The notes under the pieces: model-generated | Told to the model about the DNA's origin: nothing | Seen by the model: only the letters and a program-made list of their open reading frames with translations | Database searches by the model: none | Made by a program: the position numbers and the translations under genes | Source: Mycolicibacterium sp. ND9-15 | GTDB lineage: Bacteria > Actinomycetota > Actinomycetes > Mycobacteriales > Mycobacteriaceae | Direction of reading: 5' to 3' | DNA: 64,000 nucleotides | Assembly: GCF_035918395.1 (NCBI RefSeq) | Contig: NZ_CP142362.1 | Span: forward strand, 3,509,501 to 3,573,500 | Part shown: positions 42,898-56,685 of the stretch, in pieces | Position numbering within the stretch: the stretch's first letter is position 1 | Layout: every line of letters begins with the position of its first letter

Positions 42898-44160
42898 TCA
42901 AATGCTCTCTGCGGCGCGTATGACCCCGATGATCGGCGCCGCCTTGTGCAGGCACTCCTCCCACTCGAGGTCCGGGTCCGAGTCGGCGGTGATACCGCCG
43001 CCGACGCCGAGGACTGCGTTTCCCGACTCGTCGAACTCCACCGTCCGGATCGCCACGTTCAGTTCGCAACCGGCGACCGGCGACGCCAAACCCACTGTGC
43101 CGCAGTACACCCCCCGGCGAACCGGTTCCCACTCCGCGAGCAGCTGACGGGCCCGCGTCTTCGGAGTGCCCGTCACCGACGCGGGCGGGAACGTGGCGTC
43201 GAGTACTGCCGACATCGGCACGTCGACATCCACTCGCGCCGACACCGTAGACACCAGATGCCACACCCCCGGAGCCGGCTGCACGTCCAGTAACTCGGGG
43301 ACCGTCACCGTGCCGACATCGGCGACGCGCCCGAGGTCGTTGCGCACGAGATCGACGATCATGATGTTCTCGGCGACGTCCTTGACCGACGCGCGAAGTG
43401 CGGCCGGATCGGCGGACAGCGGTAATGTGCCCTTGATCGGGCTCGACGCGATGTGGTCACCACGCCTGCGCAAGAACAACTCTGGCGACAGCGACGCCAC
43501 CGCGCCCCACGGCCCGGCCAAGTACGCCGCGCGGGCGGGCGAGAAGCGCTGCACGGCATCGACGAAGAAGTCGATCGGAGCCGTACTCGATGCCGCCGCC
43601 CCAGCGGCTCCGGCGGCGAGTCGGCCGCGGAACTGCGTGCACACACACGCCTGGTAGACCTCGCCGGCGGCGATCGCGTCCAGGCAGTCCAGCATCCCGC
43701 TGCGATGCGCATCGCGATCGGCCTCACCCCACTCGAGGCGAAACGGCCGTGGTTCGACGGGCACCCGCAGGGCGTCGGCCACCCAGTCCGGAATCGTTGC
43801 CTCGGTGAGGCTTTCGAACCACCACCGGCCGTCGCCATCCTGGCGCAGCACACAGTCGGACCAGCCGCCCGCAGCATGTGGGATCCGCGGGCCGCGTCCG
43901 TCGGCCGCGGCATCCGGATACGACAGATAGCCGAACCATCCGCCTCCGACGGCATCCCCCGATCCGCCCGGTACGACGTCGAAAACGTGGGCGGCCTCGA
44001 CGGGCGTGACATTAACCGTCGGCGCGATGACGGCACCGGAGCCGAACCAGTCGCCGATCAGTGCGGCGGGCGGCGCCAGCCCGTGCTCTGCAGCGGCATA
44101 TCCCACGGCGCGCAGTACCGCCGGGGCGCTGCCCAGGTCGCCGAGCCGGTCGATCCGCAC
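42898..44160 (-). CDS. pabB: Aminodeoxychorismate synthase component I (PabB-like)
   Basis: A 420-residue chorismate-utilising enzyme making 4-amino-4-deoxychorismate for folate. The conserved C-terminal domain has SPELFLRRRGDHIASSPIKGTLP, the aspartate/glutamate metal site segments VKDVAENIMIVDLVRNDLG and MSAVLDATFPPASVTGTPKTRA, and ends VGGGITADSDPDLEWEECLHKA. It matches Rv1005c. It could also be called a component of an anthranilate-like synthase, but SPIKGT and the sequence VRNDLGR favour PabB. Its start lies four bases from the ECF sigma gene stop at 44165, so it is probably in the same operon. Confidence 0.9.
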   Translation of the reverse strand: MRIDRLGDLGSAPAVLRAVGYAAAEHGLAPPAALIGDWFGSGAVIAPTVNVTPVEAAHVFDVVPGGSGDAVGGGWFGYLSYPDAAADGRGPRIPHAAGGWSDCVLRQDGDGRWWFESLTEATIPDWVADALRVPVEPRPFRLEWGEADRDAHRSGMLDCLDAIAAGEVYQACVCTQFRGRLAAGAAGAAASSTAPIDFFVDAVQRFSPARAAYLAGPWGAVASLSPELFLRRRGDHIASSPIKGTLPLSADPAALRASVKDVAENIMIVDLVRNDLGRVADVGTVTVPELLDVQPAPGVWHLVSTVSARVDVDVPMSAVLDATFPPASVTGTPKTRARQLLAEWEPVRRGVYCGTVGLASPVAGCELNVAIRTVEFDESGNAVLGVGGGITADSDPDLEWEECLHKAAPIIGVIRAAESI

Positions 44161-44164
44161 CGGC

Positions 44165-45073
44165 TCAGCTTGTCAGATGCCGCGCGATCTTCCGCGCGAT
44201 GCCGGCGCCGGCCAACTTGTCCGGGTTGCGCATCACGTAGAAGTGCGAGATCCGGCCCTCGGTGAGCTCGACGGTGATGACGCCCTCGAAGCTGTCGCCC
44301 AGGTAGAGCCGCAGCGCCGGGGCGTTGTTGTACACCGCCGGTTCCACCCGGCCGGCCGCGCCCGCCACCCGGACCAGCCCGATGACGACCCTGGCGACCT
44401 TCTCGGCGCCGACGATGGGCCTGCGGGCGGCGGTGACCTTGCCGTCGCTGTCGGCGGTCCAGCAGGCGTCCTCGGTCAGCATCTCCAGCAGGCCCGCCAA
44501 GTCGCCGTCCGACGCCGCCGCGAAGAACCGTGTCGTGATCTCCATCGACAGCTTCGGATCGACGGGCTCGAACCGCTTGCGGCGGGACTGCACGTGCTCG
44601 CGGGCCCGGTGTGCCATCTGACGAACCGCGGCCGTCGACTTGCCGATGGTGGCGGCAATCTCGTCGTGGCCGAAACCGAACACCTCGCGCAGGACGAACA
44701 CCGCGCGCTCGTCGGGACTCAGCGTCTCCAGGACGACGAGCATGGCCATCGAAACCGACTCGGCGAGAACCACATCGGTCGACGCGTCGGTGGTGTCGAG
44801 CAGTAGCGGTTCGGGCAGCCACGGGCCGACGTAATCCTCGCGCCGTCTGGACTGCGCTCGCAGCGCGTTGAGCGACTGCCGGGTGACCAGCTGGGCGAGG
44901 TAGGCCTTGGTGTCGCGCACCGTCGCGAGGTCGACCTCGGCCCAGCGCAGGTAGCTTTCCTGCAGCACGTCGTCGGATTCGGTTGCGCTGCCGAGAATTT
45001 CGTATGCGATCGTGAACAGCAGCGGACGCAGCGCCGTGAACCGTTCGGCGTGTTCGTCACCCGGGCTGCTCAT
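44165..45073 (-). CDS. ECF41-family sigma factor with SnoaL-like extension (module 1)
   Basis: A 302-residue sigma factor: region 2 (RPLLFTIAYEILGSATESDDVLQESYLRW), region 4 (LSPDERAVFVLREVFGFGHDEIAATIGKSTAAVRQMAHRARE), linker motif GPWLPEPLLL and a C-terminal SnoaL-like domain of about 100 residues. The C-terminal NPDKL (RNPDKLAGA) is the ECF41 signature; that domain replaces an anti-sigma factor. It overlaps the oxidoreductase stop by four bases (ATGA at 45070-45073), forming module 1. Paralogous to the sigma factor at 46342-47244. Confidence 0.92.
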   Translation of the reverse strand: MSSPGDEHAERFTALRPLLFTIAYEILGSATESDDVLQESYLRWAEVDLATVRDTKAYLAQLVTRQSLNALRAQSRRREDYVGPWLPEPLLLDTTDASTDVVLAESVSMAMLVVLETLSPDERAVFVLREVFGFGHDEIAATIGKSTAAVRQMAHRAREHVQSRRKRFEPVDPKLSMEITTRFFAAASDGDLAGLLEMLTEDACWTADSDGKVTAARRPIVGAEKVARVVIGLVRVAGAAGRVEPAVYNNAPALRLYLGDSFEGVITVELTEGRISHFYVMRNPDKLAGAGIARKIARHLTS

Positions 45074-46236
45074 TGCGCCGGGACCGCCTGCGCGGCCGTC
45101 ACCTGCTGGCGGCGCGGGTTCGTCTTCCAGGAATACGAGCCGGGCTTGTCAGCCTCGCCGCGAAGCCACTTCAGCGTCAAGCGGCACACCTGCTCTTTGA
45201 CCAGCGCGCCGGTGCGGCCGCCGACGTACCACCGGCGCGGTGTGTCGTCGACGTCGGCGAACTGGAAGGTGCCGGCCTTGCGGCCCAGGCTGATGCACTG
45301 CCCGGCCATCGCATGGTTCACCGCGGCCGGGTCCTCGCCGGTCATCCGGGCCAGCACCGTGTTCGCGGCTTGCGCGCCCAGCGGGAGCGCGGCCTGGCAG
45401 CTCATCCGCCAGGGTGCGTCGGACGGTGACGCCGCGTCCCCGGCAGCCACGACACGGCTGTCGTCCACGCTGGTCAGCGTCTCGTCGGTGAGCAGCCGAC
45501 CAAGCGCGTCGGTGGTCAGCCCGCTGGCCGCGGCCAGCCCGGGCACACCGAACCCGGCCGTCCACACCGTCACCGCGCTCGGCACCTCGGAGCCGTTTGC
45601 CAGGACCACACGATCGTCGAAAACTCGTGCGACGGCGGAGCCTTCGATCACGGAGACCCGCAGCTTGGCCAGCCGCTTGGTCACCGACCGCAGACCGCCG
45701 GCGGCCAGCGACGGCCCGAGCACGTCGGTCACCAACGCGACCGGGCGGCCGGCCTCGGCCAACTCGGCCGCGGTCTCGATACCGGTCAACCCGCCGCCGA
45801 CCACCACCACCGGTGCCGACAGCGGGACATCGGCCATCCGCTCGGTCAGCCGTTGTGCCTGCTCCAATTCGCTGAGCGGATAAGCGAACTCGGCGGCGCC
45901 CGGCACCGACGCCGGTACGGTGCCCACGCTGCCGACGGCATACACCAGGTAGTCGTATTCCAGCGAGGCGCCGGAGGTGAGCACGACGGTGCGGGCGGCC
46001 GTGTCGATGCGGTCGGCGCCGTCGACCACCAGCCGCACGGCGGGTGACAGCACCGTCGTGTAGTCGGCGACCGCATCGTCGTTACCCGCGACGAGTTGGT
46101 GCAGGCGGATTCGTTCGACGAACTCGGCGCGCGGGTTCACCAGCGTGACGCGCGCGTGCGGGGCGAGTCGGTTGGCGGCCATCACCCCGGCATAGCCGCC
46201 CCCGACCACGACGACGTTGCTGTTGTATTCGGTCAT
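45070..46236 (-). CDS. NAD(P)/FAD-dependent oxidoreductase (NDH-2/AIF-like), module 1
   Basis: A 388-residue flavoprotein. N-terminal FAD fold VVVVGGGYAGVMAANRL, second dinucleotide fold VVVVGGGLTGIETAAELAE, and VVAAGDAASPSDAP for FAD ribityl binding. It resembles type II NADH dehydrogenases but lacks a clear C-terminal membrane helix. ECF41 sigma genes are usually next to such a partner gene (COE type). ATG at 46236 with a GAGGAG site. A promoter of TGTCACA type lies about 50 bases upstream. Confidence 0.88.
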   Translation of the reverse strand: MTEYNSNVVVVGGGYAGVMAANRLAPHARVTLVNPRAEFVERIRLHQLVAGNDDAVADYTTVLSPAVRLVVDGADRIDTAARTVVLTSGASLEYDYLVYAVGSVGTVPASVPGAAEFAYPLSELEQAQRLTERMADVPLSAPVVVVGGGLTGIETAAELAEAGRPVALVTDVLGPSLAAGGLRSVTKRLAKLRVSVIEGSAVARVFDDRVVLANGSEVPSAVTVWTAGFGVPGLAAASGLTTDALGRLLTDETLTSVDDSRVVAAGDAASPSDAPWRMSCQAALPLGAQAANTVLARMTGEDPAAVNHAMAGQCISLGRKAGTFQFADVDDTPRRWYVGGRTGALVKEQVCRLTLKWLRGEADKPGSYSWKTNPRRQQVTAAQAVPAQ

Positions 46237-46286
46237 CTTCGATCTCCTCGGGTCATCAGGCTCGCTCAGAGCGGGTCTGACCTCGA

Positions 46287-46313
46287 GACACCCCGCATGT
46301 CCGCACTGTGACA
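46287..46313 (-). promoter_or_regulatory. ECF41-type promoter of module 1
   Basis: Read on the minus strand: TGTCACA (46313-46307), 16 bases, TGTC (46290-46287). ECF41 promoters known from other bacteria have TGTCACA and CGTC. The -10 ends 51 bases before the oxidoreductase ATG, leaving room for a leader with ribosome binding site. Confidence 0.7.
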
Positions 46314-46341
46314 TCTCCGAGCGCAGATGTGGCACACGTCA

Positions 46342-47244
46342 CTACCGGCTGATCCGGCGAGGGATCGTGATACCCGCCAGTTTGTCCGGATTGCGCATCG
46401 CGTAGAGGTTCGTGATCTGGTCGTCGATCACCTCGAACACGAAAAGGCCCTCGAGGTGGTCGCCGGTGTAGACGACCACCGCCGGCGCGCTGTTGTAGAT
46501 CGCCGTTTCGAAGCGGAAGTCCGGCGTCTCCCTGGCCACCTGGAACAGCCGCGCCATGAGGGCGGCCACCCTCCGCGCACCGACGACGGGTCTGCGGATC
46601 GCTGTGGCCTTGCCGCCGTGGTCCGCGGTCCATGTGACGCCTGGCGACAGCAGCGACATGAGTCCCTCGATGTCGCCGGTTGCCGCTGCGGCCAAGAACT
46701 GCTCGGTGATCTGCTCGGTCCGCCGTTCATCCACCGGGCCGAACCGATTGCGCCGTGCGTGCACGTGTTCGCGTGCGCGGTGGGCCATCTGGCGCGCCGT
46801 CGGCACGGATTTACCCACCGCGCCGGCGATCTCGTCGTAGTCGAAGCCGAACACCTCGCGCAACACGAACACCGCACGCTCCTCGGGTGTGAGCGTCTCG
46901 AGCAGCACCAGCATCGCCATCGAGATGGACTCGGCGAGCACGACATCGGACGAGGCGTCGCGGCAGTCGAGCAGCAGCGGTTCGGGTAGCCAGGGACCGA
47001 CGTACTCCTCCCGGCGGCGCGACCTCGCCCGCCGCGCGTTGAGTGCCTCGCGGGTCACCAACTGCGCCAGATACGACTTGGTATCGCGCACCGTGGCGAG
47101 ATCGACGTCGGCCCACCGCAGATAGCTGTCCTGCAGCACGTCATCGGATTCGGTTGTGCTGCCGAGGATCTCGTAAGCGATCGTGAACAGCAGCGGCCGC
47201 AGCACGGTGAAGCGGTCGGTGTGTTCGCCTGCCGAGGTGGTCAC
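46342..47244 (-). CDS. ECF41-family sigma factor with SnoaL-like extension (module 2)
   Basis: A 300-residue paralogue of the sigma factor at 44165. Region 2 (RPLLFTIAYEILGSTTESDDVLQDSYLRWADVDLATVRDTK), linker GPWLPEPLLL, region 4 (LTPEERAVFVLREVFGFDYDEIAGAVGKS) and the C-terminal domain with DHGGK and RNPDKLAGI. The GTG at 47244 overlaps the stop of the module 2 oxidoreductase (GTGA at 47241-47244). The frame extends further upstream into that gene without meaning. Confidence 0.92.
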   Translation of the reverse strand: MTTSAGEHTDRFTVLRPLLFTIAYEILGSTTESDDVLQDSYLRWADVDLATVRDTKSYLAQLVTREALNARRARSRRREEYVGPWLPEPLLLDCRDASSDVVLAESISMAMLVLLETLTPEERAVFVLREVFGFDYDEIAGAVGKSVPTARQMAHRAREHVHARRNRFGPVDERRTEQITEQFLAAAATGDIEGLMSLLSPGVTWTADHGGKATAIRRPVVGARRVAALMARLFQVARETPDFRFETAIYNSAPAVVVYTGDHLEGLFVFEVIDDQITNLYAMRNPDKLAGITIPRRISR

Positions 47245-48446
47245 GTCTGCGCGACCACCTTCGGCACGAGCGCCGGCTGCTCTGGGCGCGGGCCGCCCTT
47301 GAGCCACAACGTCCAGTCCGGCTTGCGGGCCGAGCGTCGCATCGCCCACAGCGTGCCCATGCAGACCGCCTCCTTGACCACGGCGAGCGGCCGTCCGCCG
47401 ATATAGAGGTTCACCGCGGTGTCGTCCTTGCGGGTGAACTGCAGCGTCGCGGCACGCCTGCCCAGGCTGATGCACGCCCCCGCGTAGGCGTACTCGAACC
47501 GGGCGGGTGCGGTGCCCGCGATGCGGCTCAGCACGGTGTTGGCCGCCTGCGGGGCGAGCTGCGTAGCTGTCGCACAGCACATCCGCAGCGGCTGATTCGA
47601 CGGCGCGGCACAGTCACCGGCGGCGACGATACGCTCATCGTCGACGCTGGTGAGGGTTTCGTCGGTGATCAGCCGGCCTATCGAGTCGGTGGTCAGCCCG
47701 CTTGCCGTCGCCAGTCCGGGCGCCCCGAAGCCGGCGGTCCAGATGGTGACCGCGCTCGGGCGCACGGCGCCGTCGGCGAATACCACCGCGTCGGCCCTCA
47801 CCTCGGTGACCACATCGGTCTCCATCACGGTCACGCCGAGCTTGGCCATCGCCTTGGCGACCGAGCGACGGCCGGGCTCGGACAGTGACGGCCCGAGCCG
47901 CCCGCCACACACCAGAACGACATTGCGGCCCTGCTCGGCGAGTTCTGTGGCGGTCTCGATACCGGTCAGGCCGGCGCCGACGACGGTGACCGGAGCGGCG
48001 GGATGAAACTGGTCGAGTACCGCGCGCAGCCGCTCGGCCTGCTCGAGTTCGGCGACGGGATAGGCGAATTCGGCCGCTCCGGGGATGGCCGACGACACTG
48101 TGCCGGTACTTCCGACAGCGTAGATGAGGTAGTCGTAGTCGAGCTCGCGGCCGGACCCGAGCGCCACGGTGTGCGCCGCGGTGTCGATGCGAGTCGCGGT
48201 GTCGACCACGAGCCGGATTCCCTCGCCGAGCAGCGTGCCGTAGTCGACGCTCGCGTCGTAGCCGGCGGCCACCGACTGGTGCAGCCGGATTCGCTCGACG
48301 AACTTCGGCCGGGGGTTGACCAGTGTGATGTCGAGATCGCCGCCCGCTCTCAGGTGGTTGGCCGCCAGCGTTCCGGAGTAGCCGCCGCCGATGACGACGA
48401 CCCTGGTGCGTGCGTTATGGGTCTTGGGTGCGGTGAATTCAGTCAT
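47241..48446 (-). CDS. NAD(P)/FAD-dependent oxidoreductase (NDH-2/AIF-like), module 2
   Basis: A 401-residue paralogue of the module 1 oxidoreductase: VVVIGGGYSGTLAANHL, VTVVGAGLTGIETATELAEQ, VAAGDCAAPSNQ. The paralogues share gene order, overlap and promoter, so the pair of modules arose by tandem duplication. The ATG at 48446 has AGAGGG before it, but the predicted promoter ends only eight bases upstream, which would make the mRNA leaderless. The electron acceptor is unknown; quinone or a flavin-dependent thioredoxin-like role are both possible. Confidence 0.88.
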   Translation of the reverse strand: MTEFTAPKTHNARTRVVVIGGGYSGTLAANHLRAGGDLDITLVNPRPKFVERIRLHQSVAAGYDASVDYGTLLGEGIRLVVDTATRIDTAAHTVALGSGRELDYDYLIYAVGSTGTVSSAIPGAAEFAYPVAELEQAERLRAVLDQFHPAAPVTVVGAGLTGIETATELAEQGRNVVLVCGGRLGPSLSEPGRRSVAKAMAKLGVTVMETDVVTEVRADAVVFADGAVRPSAVTIWTAGFGAPGLATASGLTTDSIGRLITDETLTSVDDERIVAAGDCAAPSNQPLRMCCATATQLAPQAANTVLSRIAGTAPARFEYAYAGACISLGRRAATLQFTRKDDTAVNLYIGGRPLAVVKEAVCMGTLWAMRRSARKPDWTLWLKGGPRPEQPALVPKVVAQT

Positions 48447-48454
48447 GCCCTCTA

Positions 48455-48481
48455 GACACCGCCGGGCCGCCGGACGTGACA
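48455..48481 (-). promoter_or_regulatory. ECF41-type promoter of module 2
   Basis: Minus strand: TGTCACG (48481-48475), 16 bases, TGTC (48458-48455). Same hexamer layout and spacing as module 1. The -10 is eight bases from the ATG, so transcription would begin at or next to the start codon. A GTGACG-TG-CGTCAC palindrome (48486-48499) lies just upstream. Confidence 0.7.
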
Positions 48482-48507
48482 AATAGTGACGTGCGTCACA
48501 TCCGCGG

Positions 48508-51449
<2,942 letters not shown>

Positions 51450-51473
51450 TTGAACTCAGCTTATGGTGTGGCG

Positions 51474-52322
51474 GTGAGTGAGAAGCGCCCAGGCAGAAGG
51501 GAGCAGCCGCCCGCCCCGGCTCCGCTGAGCCCACTGATCGACGCGCACACCCACCTCGATGCGTGCGGCGCGACGGACGCGGCGAGCGTCACCGCGATCG
51601 TCGATCGCGCCGCCGCGGTCGGCGTACAGGCCGTCGTCACCATCGCCGACGACCTCGAATCGGCGCGTTGGGTCACCTACGCCGCCGATGCGGACGCGCG
51701 GGTCTACGCGGCGGTCGCGCTGCATCCGACGCGGGCCGACGCGCTGACCGACGAAGCCAAGGCCGTCATCGAGCGACTCGCCGGCCATCGTCGCGTCGTC
51801 GCGGTCGGCGAGACCGGCCTCGACCTGTACTGGCCGGGCAAACTGGACGGCTGTGCGGACCCGACCACCCAGCGCGACGCCTTCGCCTGGCACATCGACC
51901 TCGCCAAGCGGATCGGCAAACCGTTGATGATCCACAACCGCGAGGCCGATGCACAGATTCTCGACGTGCTGGCCGCCGAGGGCGCACCGGCGACTGTGAT
52001 CTTCCACTGTTTTTCCTCGGGTCCGGAGATGGCCAGAAAATGCGTGGACCAGGGCTGGCTACTCAGCCTTTCGGGCACCGTCAGCTTCAAAAACGCCAAA
52101 GACCTGCGGGAAGCGGCCACGCTGATCCCGTCGGCGCAAATGCTCGTCGAGACCGACGCACCGTTCCTCACGCCGCACCCGTACCGCGGCGCGCCCAATG
52201 AGCCCTACTGCCTGCCCTACACTGTCCGTGCGCTGGCCGAGATAATCGGCAAGCCGGCAGAAGTCCTCGCCCGAGAAACCACGACGGCTGCCATCGGGGC
52301 CTATGGCCTTGCGAGTTGCTGA
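51474..52322 (+). CDS. tatD: TatD-family metal-dependent deoxyribonuclease
   Basis: A 282-residue TIM-barrel nuclease. Metal ligands are in LIDAHTHLDACG, VGETGLDLYW, LMIHNREAD, VIFHCFSSG and VETDAPFLTP. TatD enzymes are 3'-5' exonucleases/AP-site enzymes in DNA repair. GTG at 51474 is in frame with longer but unrelated upstream sequence antisense to metG. In mycobacteria tatD is followed by rpfB, ksgA and ispE, as here. Confidence 0.92.
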   Translation: MSEKRPGRREQPPAPAPLSPLIDAHTHLDACGATDAASVTAIVDRAAAVGVQAVVTIADDLESARWVTYAADADARVYAAVALHPTRADALTDEAKAVIERLAGHRRVVAVGETGLDLYWPGKLDGCADPTTQRDAFAWHIDLAKRIGKPLMIHNREADAQILDVLAAEGAPATVIFHCFSSGPEMARKCVDQGWLLSLSGTVSFKNAKDLREAATLIPSAQMLVETDAPFLTPHPYRGAPNEPYCLPYTVRALAEIIGKPAEVLARETTTAAIGAYGLASC

Positions 52323-52326
52323 CGCC

Positions 52327-52368
52327 AGAGCACTCCGTTACCGTCTTGTGATCAAACGGGAGCGCTCT
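52327..52368 (+). promoter_or_regulatory. Hairpin in the rpfB leader
   Basis: AGAGC-A-CTCC-GTT pairs with AAC-G-GGAG-C-GCTCT, a long stem with one mismatch and one bulge, right after the tatD stop. The M. tuberculosis rpfB leader is known to contain a terminating, regulated structure; this may be its counterpart. No T-run follows. Confidence 0.35.
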
Positions 52369-52393
52369 CAGGCAGCCGCGCACCGTCCGATAG

Positions 52394-54458
<2,065 letters not shown>

Positions 54459-54462
<4 letters not shown>

Positions 54463-55262
54463 CCGGCTCGGGAGTGCAACGCACGGGCGATCAACGCGAT
54501 GAACTCGCGGCAGGAGTGGTACCGGTCCGCGGGCGCCTTCGACAGAGCCTTGGCCGTTATCGAGTCGAAAGCGCGTGGCAGCCAATCGATCTCACGGGAA
54601 AGCCGCGGTGGCGGACGATGCAGGTGCGCGTCGACGAGACCCACCCGGGAATCTTCCCGAAACGGCGGAGCCCCGGTGATCAGCTCGATCGCCGTGCACG
54701 CCAGGGCGTACTCGTCGGTTGCCTCTGTCGGTGCTCGCCCGGCGATGAGTTCCGGCGCCGAGTACGGCAGCGACGCCTCCACTTGTGTCGGGCGGCGACC
54801 GATGTCGTCGGTGATCGTGACGGCGACCCCGAAGTCGATGAGCACGGCACGGGAGCCGTCGGGTTCGACGAGGATGTTGGCGGGCTTGACGTCACAGTGC
54901 ACGATCGCGCGGTTGTGGATGTAGTCCAGCGCGTCGGCGATCTGGCCCAGCGCGCCGAGGCGATCGGGGATCGTGCGGAGCCGTTGCACCCCGCCACCTG
55001 CGATGAACTCCATCGTCAGCCAGCCTCGGCCCCGCTCGTACACCGTCACGATGTGCGGATGGTCCAACCGGTGCGCGAACTCGTACTCCCGTCGCAGCCG
55101 GGCCACGCGGGCCCGATCACGGCTGTGTTCGTCGAGGATCTTCAGGGCGACCACCCGGGCCGGGTGCTCGGCGTCGTGCACCCGGTAGACCGTGGCGGAT
55201 CCGCCGTGGCCGAGGACCTCGTCGACCACGTAGTCCTCGAACCGGTCGCCGGTCGACAGCAC
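54459..55262 (-). CDS. Soluble Ser/Thr protein kinase, non-RD type
   Basis: A 267-residue kinase domain with no membrane segment or sensor domain. Glycine loop GHGGSATVY (18-26), Lys41 in [14 protein letters not shown] (122-131) with Asp124 and Asn129, DFG at 143-145, APE motif YSAPE. The HRD Arg is Cys123, so it is a non-RD kinase that may not need activation-loop phosphorylation. It overlaps the ksgA end by four bases on the opposite strand and is divergent from ispE. M. tuberculosis has no kinase here. Start GTG at 55262. The substrate is unknown. Confidence 0.88.
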
Positions 55263-55317
55263 GTGCTCAGACTAGTGCCGGCTGCCCGGCACTCCGCCCT
55301 TTCGATAGTGTCGTGCC

Positions 55318-56292
55318 GTGTCAGGCTGGAACGGCAACACCGCCTCGGAGTGGGTTCCCACCGGGACGGTCACCGTGCGCGTGCCCGGCAAGGTGAACCT
55401 CTATCTGGAGGTGGGAGACCGCCGCGACGACGGTTATCACGAGCTCACCACCGTGTTTCATGCCGTTTCACTGCTCGACGAGGTCACCGTCCGCAACGCG
55501 GACATGCTGTCGTTGGAGGTGTCGGGCGAAGGTGCCGAGTCGCTGCCGACCGACGAGCGCAACCTCGCCTGGCGTGCGGCGGAGTTGATGGCCGAGCACG
55601 TGGGCCGGGCGCCGGATGTGGCGATCCTGATCGAGAAGTCGATCCCGGTGGCGGGCGGAATGGCGGGCGGCAGCGCCGACGCCGCGGCGGTGCTGGTGGC
55701 CATCAACACGCTGTGGGAACTGGGCGTGCCGCGGCGCGATCTGCATGCGATCGCGGCCCGACTGGGCAGCGACGTGCCGTTCGCACTGCACGGCGGAACG
55801 GCGCTGGGCACCGGTCGCGGCGAGGAACTGGCGACGGTGCTCGCCCGCACCACATTCCACTGGGTGCTGGCCTTTGCCGACGGCGGCCTGTCCACGCCCG
55901 CGGTGTTCGCCGAGATCGACCGGCTGCGCACGACAGCGGGGGCGGGTCGCGACGCGCCCCCGCGGCTCGACGATCCGGAGCCCATACTGGCCGCGCTGGC
56001 GTCCGGCGATCCGAATGAGCTCGCGCCACTGCTCGGCAACGACCTGCAGCCCGCGGCGCTGAGCCTCAATCCGGAATTGCGCCGCACGCTGCGCGCCGGG
56101 GCCGAGGCCGGGGCGCTGGCCGGCATCGTGTCGGGATCGGGGCCGACCTGCGCGTTCCTGTGCGAGTCGGCAGGTGCGGCCGTCGACGTCGGCGCGCAAC
56201 TGTCCGGCGCGGGCGTGTGTCGCACCGTGCGGGTGGCCAGTGGCCCCGTGCAGGGCGCCCGCGTGGTACCGACGCCGTCGACGTCGGTGTAG
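55318..56292 (+). CDS. ispE: 4-diphosphocytidyl-2-C-methyl-D-erythritol kinase
   Basis: A 324-residue GHMP kinase of the MEP isoprenoid pathway, supplying precursors for menaquinone and polyprenyl phosphates. GHMP motifs: [39 protein letters not shown] (ATP) and [16 protein letters not shown] start at 55318. In M. tuberculosis it directly follows ksgA; here a kinase gene lies between. Confidence 0.94.
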   Translation: MSGWNGNTASEWVPTGTVTVRVPGKVNLYLEVGDRRDDGYHELTTVFHAVSLLDEVTVRNADMLSLEVSGEGAESLPTDERNLAWRAAELMAEHVGRAPDVAILIEKSIPVAGGMAGGSADAAAVLVAINTLWELGVPRRDLHAIAARLGSDVPFALHGGTALGTGRGEELATVLARTTFHWVLAFADGGLSTPAVFAEIDRLRTTAGAGRDAPPRLDDPEPILAALASGDPNELAPLLGNDLQPAALSLNPELRRTLRAGAEAGALAGIVSGSGPTCAFLCESAGAAVDVGAQLSGAGVCRTVRVASGPVQGARVVPTPSTSV

Positions 56293-56685
56293 GCCCGGTC
56301 GCGCCGCCACCGCGGTTGTGTACGAACGCCGAGTGGGGCCGTCGACAACCGTGCACTCGACATCGAATTGATCACGAGTCGGTGTGAGCCAGACCTCAAT
56401 TCTCGTGAGAGTTTGGCGGCTACTTAAGAGTTGCTTAAGATGAGCAACGGTGAAGATTAGCTGTCATGTATCGGACGCGACCTTTTTCCCCGCCGGAAGC
56501 CTCGGTGGGCGTCTCGTCGGATACGGCACAGGCTACGGGGCATCACCGTTTCGAGACTCAACCGCTCCCTATTTGTGCGCGCGCCTCCGCGAACGCGCCT
56601 CTGATCGGGCGGAACATTTCCAAAGGACATTTGCGCTGATGCATATGTCGCCGGCGCCCCGGCTCCGGAAACCGAGGAGGTCGTC
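56293..56685 (+). other. Control region before the Pks16-like gene
   Basis: No credible gene in 393 bases. It holds a promoter-like pair at 56413-56441 with 11-bp-spaced direct repeats, then an untranslated stretch of about 240 bases ending in the GAGGAGG ribosome binding site. Confidence 0.45.
56413..56441 (+). promoter_or_regulatory. Promoter with CTTAAGA direct repeats
   Basis: TTGGCG (56413-56418), 17 bases, TAAGAT (56436-56441). CTTAAGA occurs at 56423-56429 and 56434-56440, an 11-bp step, lying in the spacer and over the -10. The pattern (7 bp, 4-base gap, 7 bp) is that of an OmpR/PhoP-class site and at this place would repress. Confidence 0.5.

Noticed and set aside
46342..47580. A 412-codon reading of the module 2 sigma factor
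   Set aside because: The first 112 codons are out of frame with the oxidoreductase and lack similarity; the GTG at 47244 is coupled to that gene.
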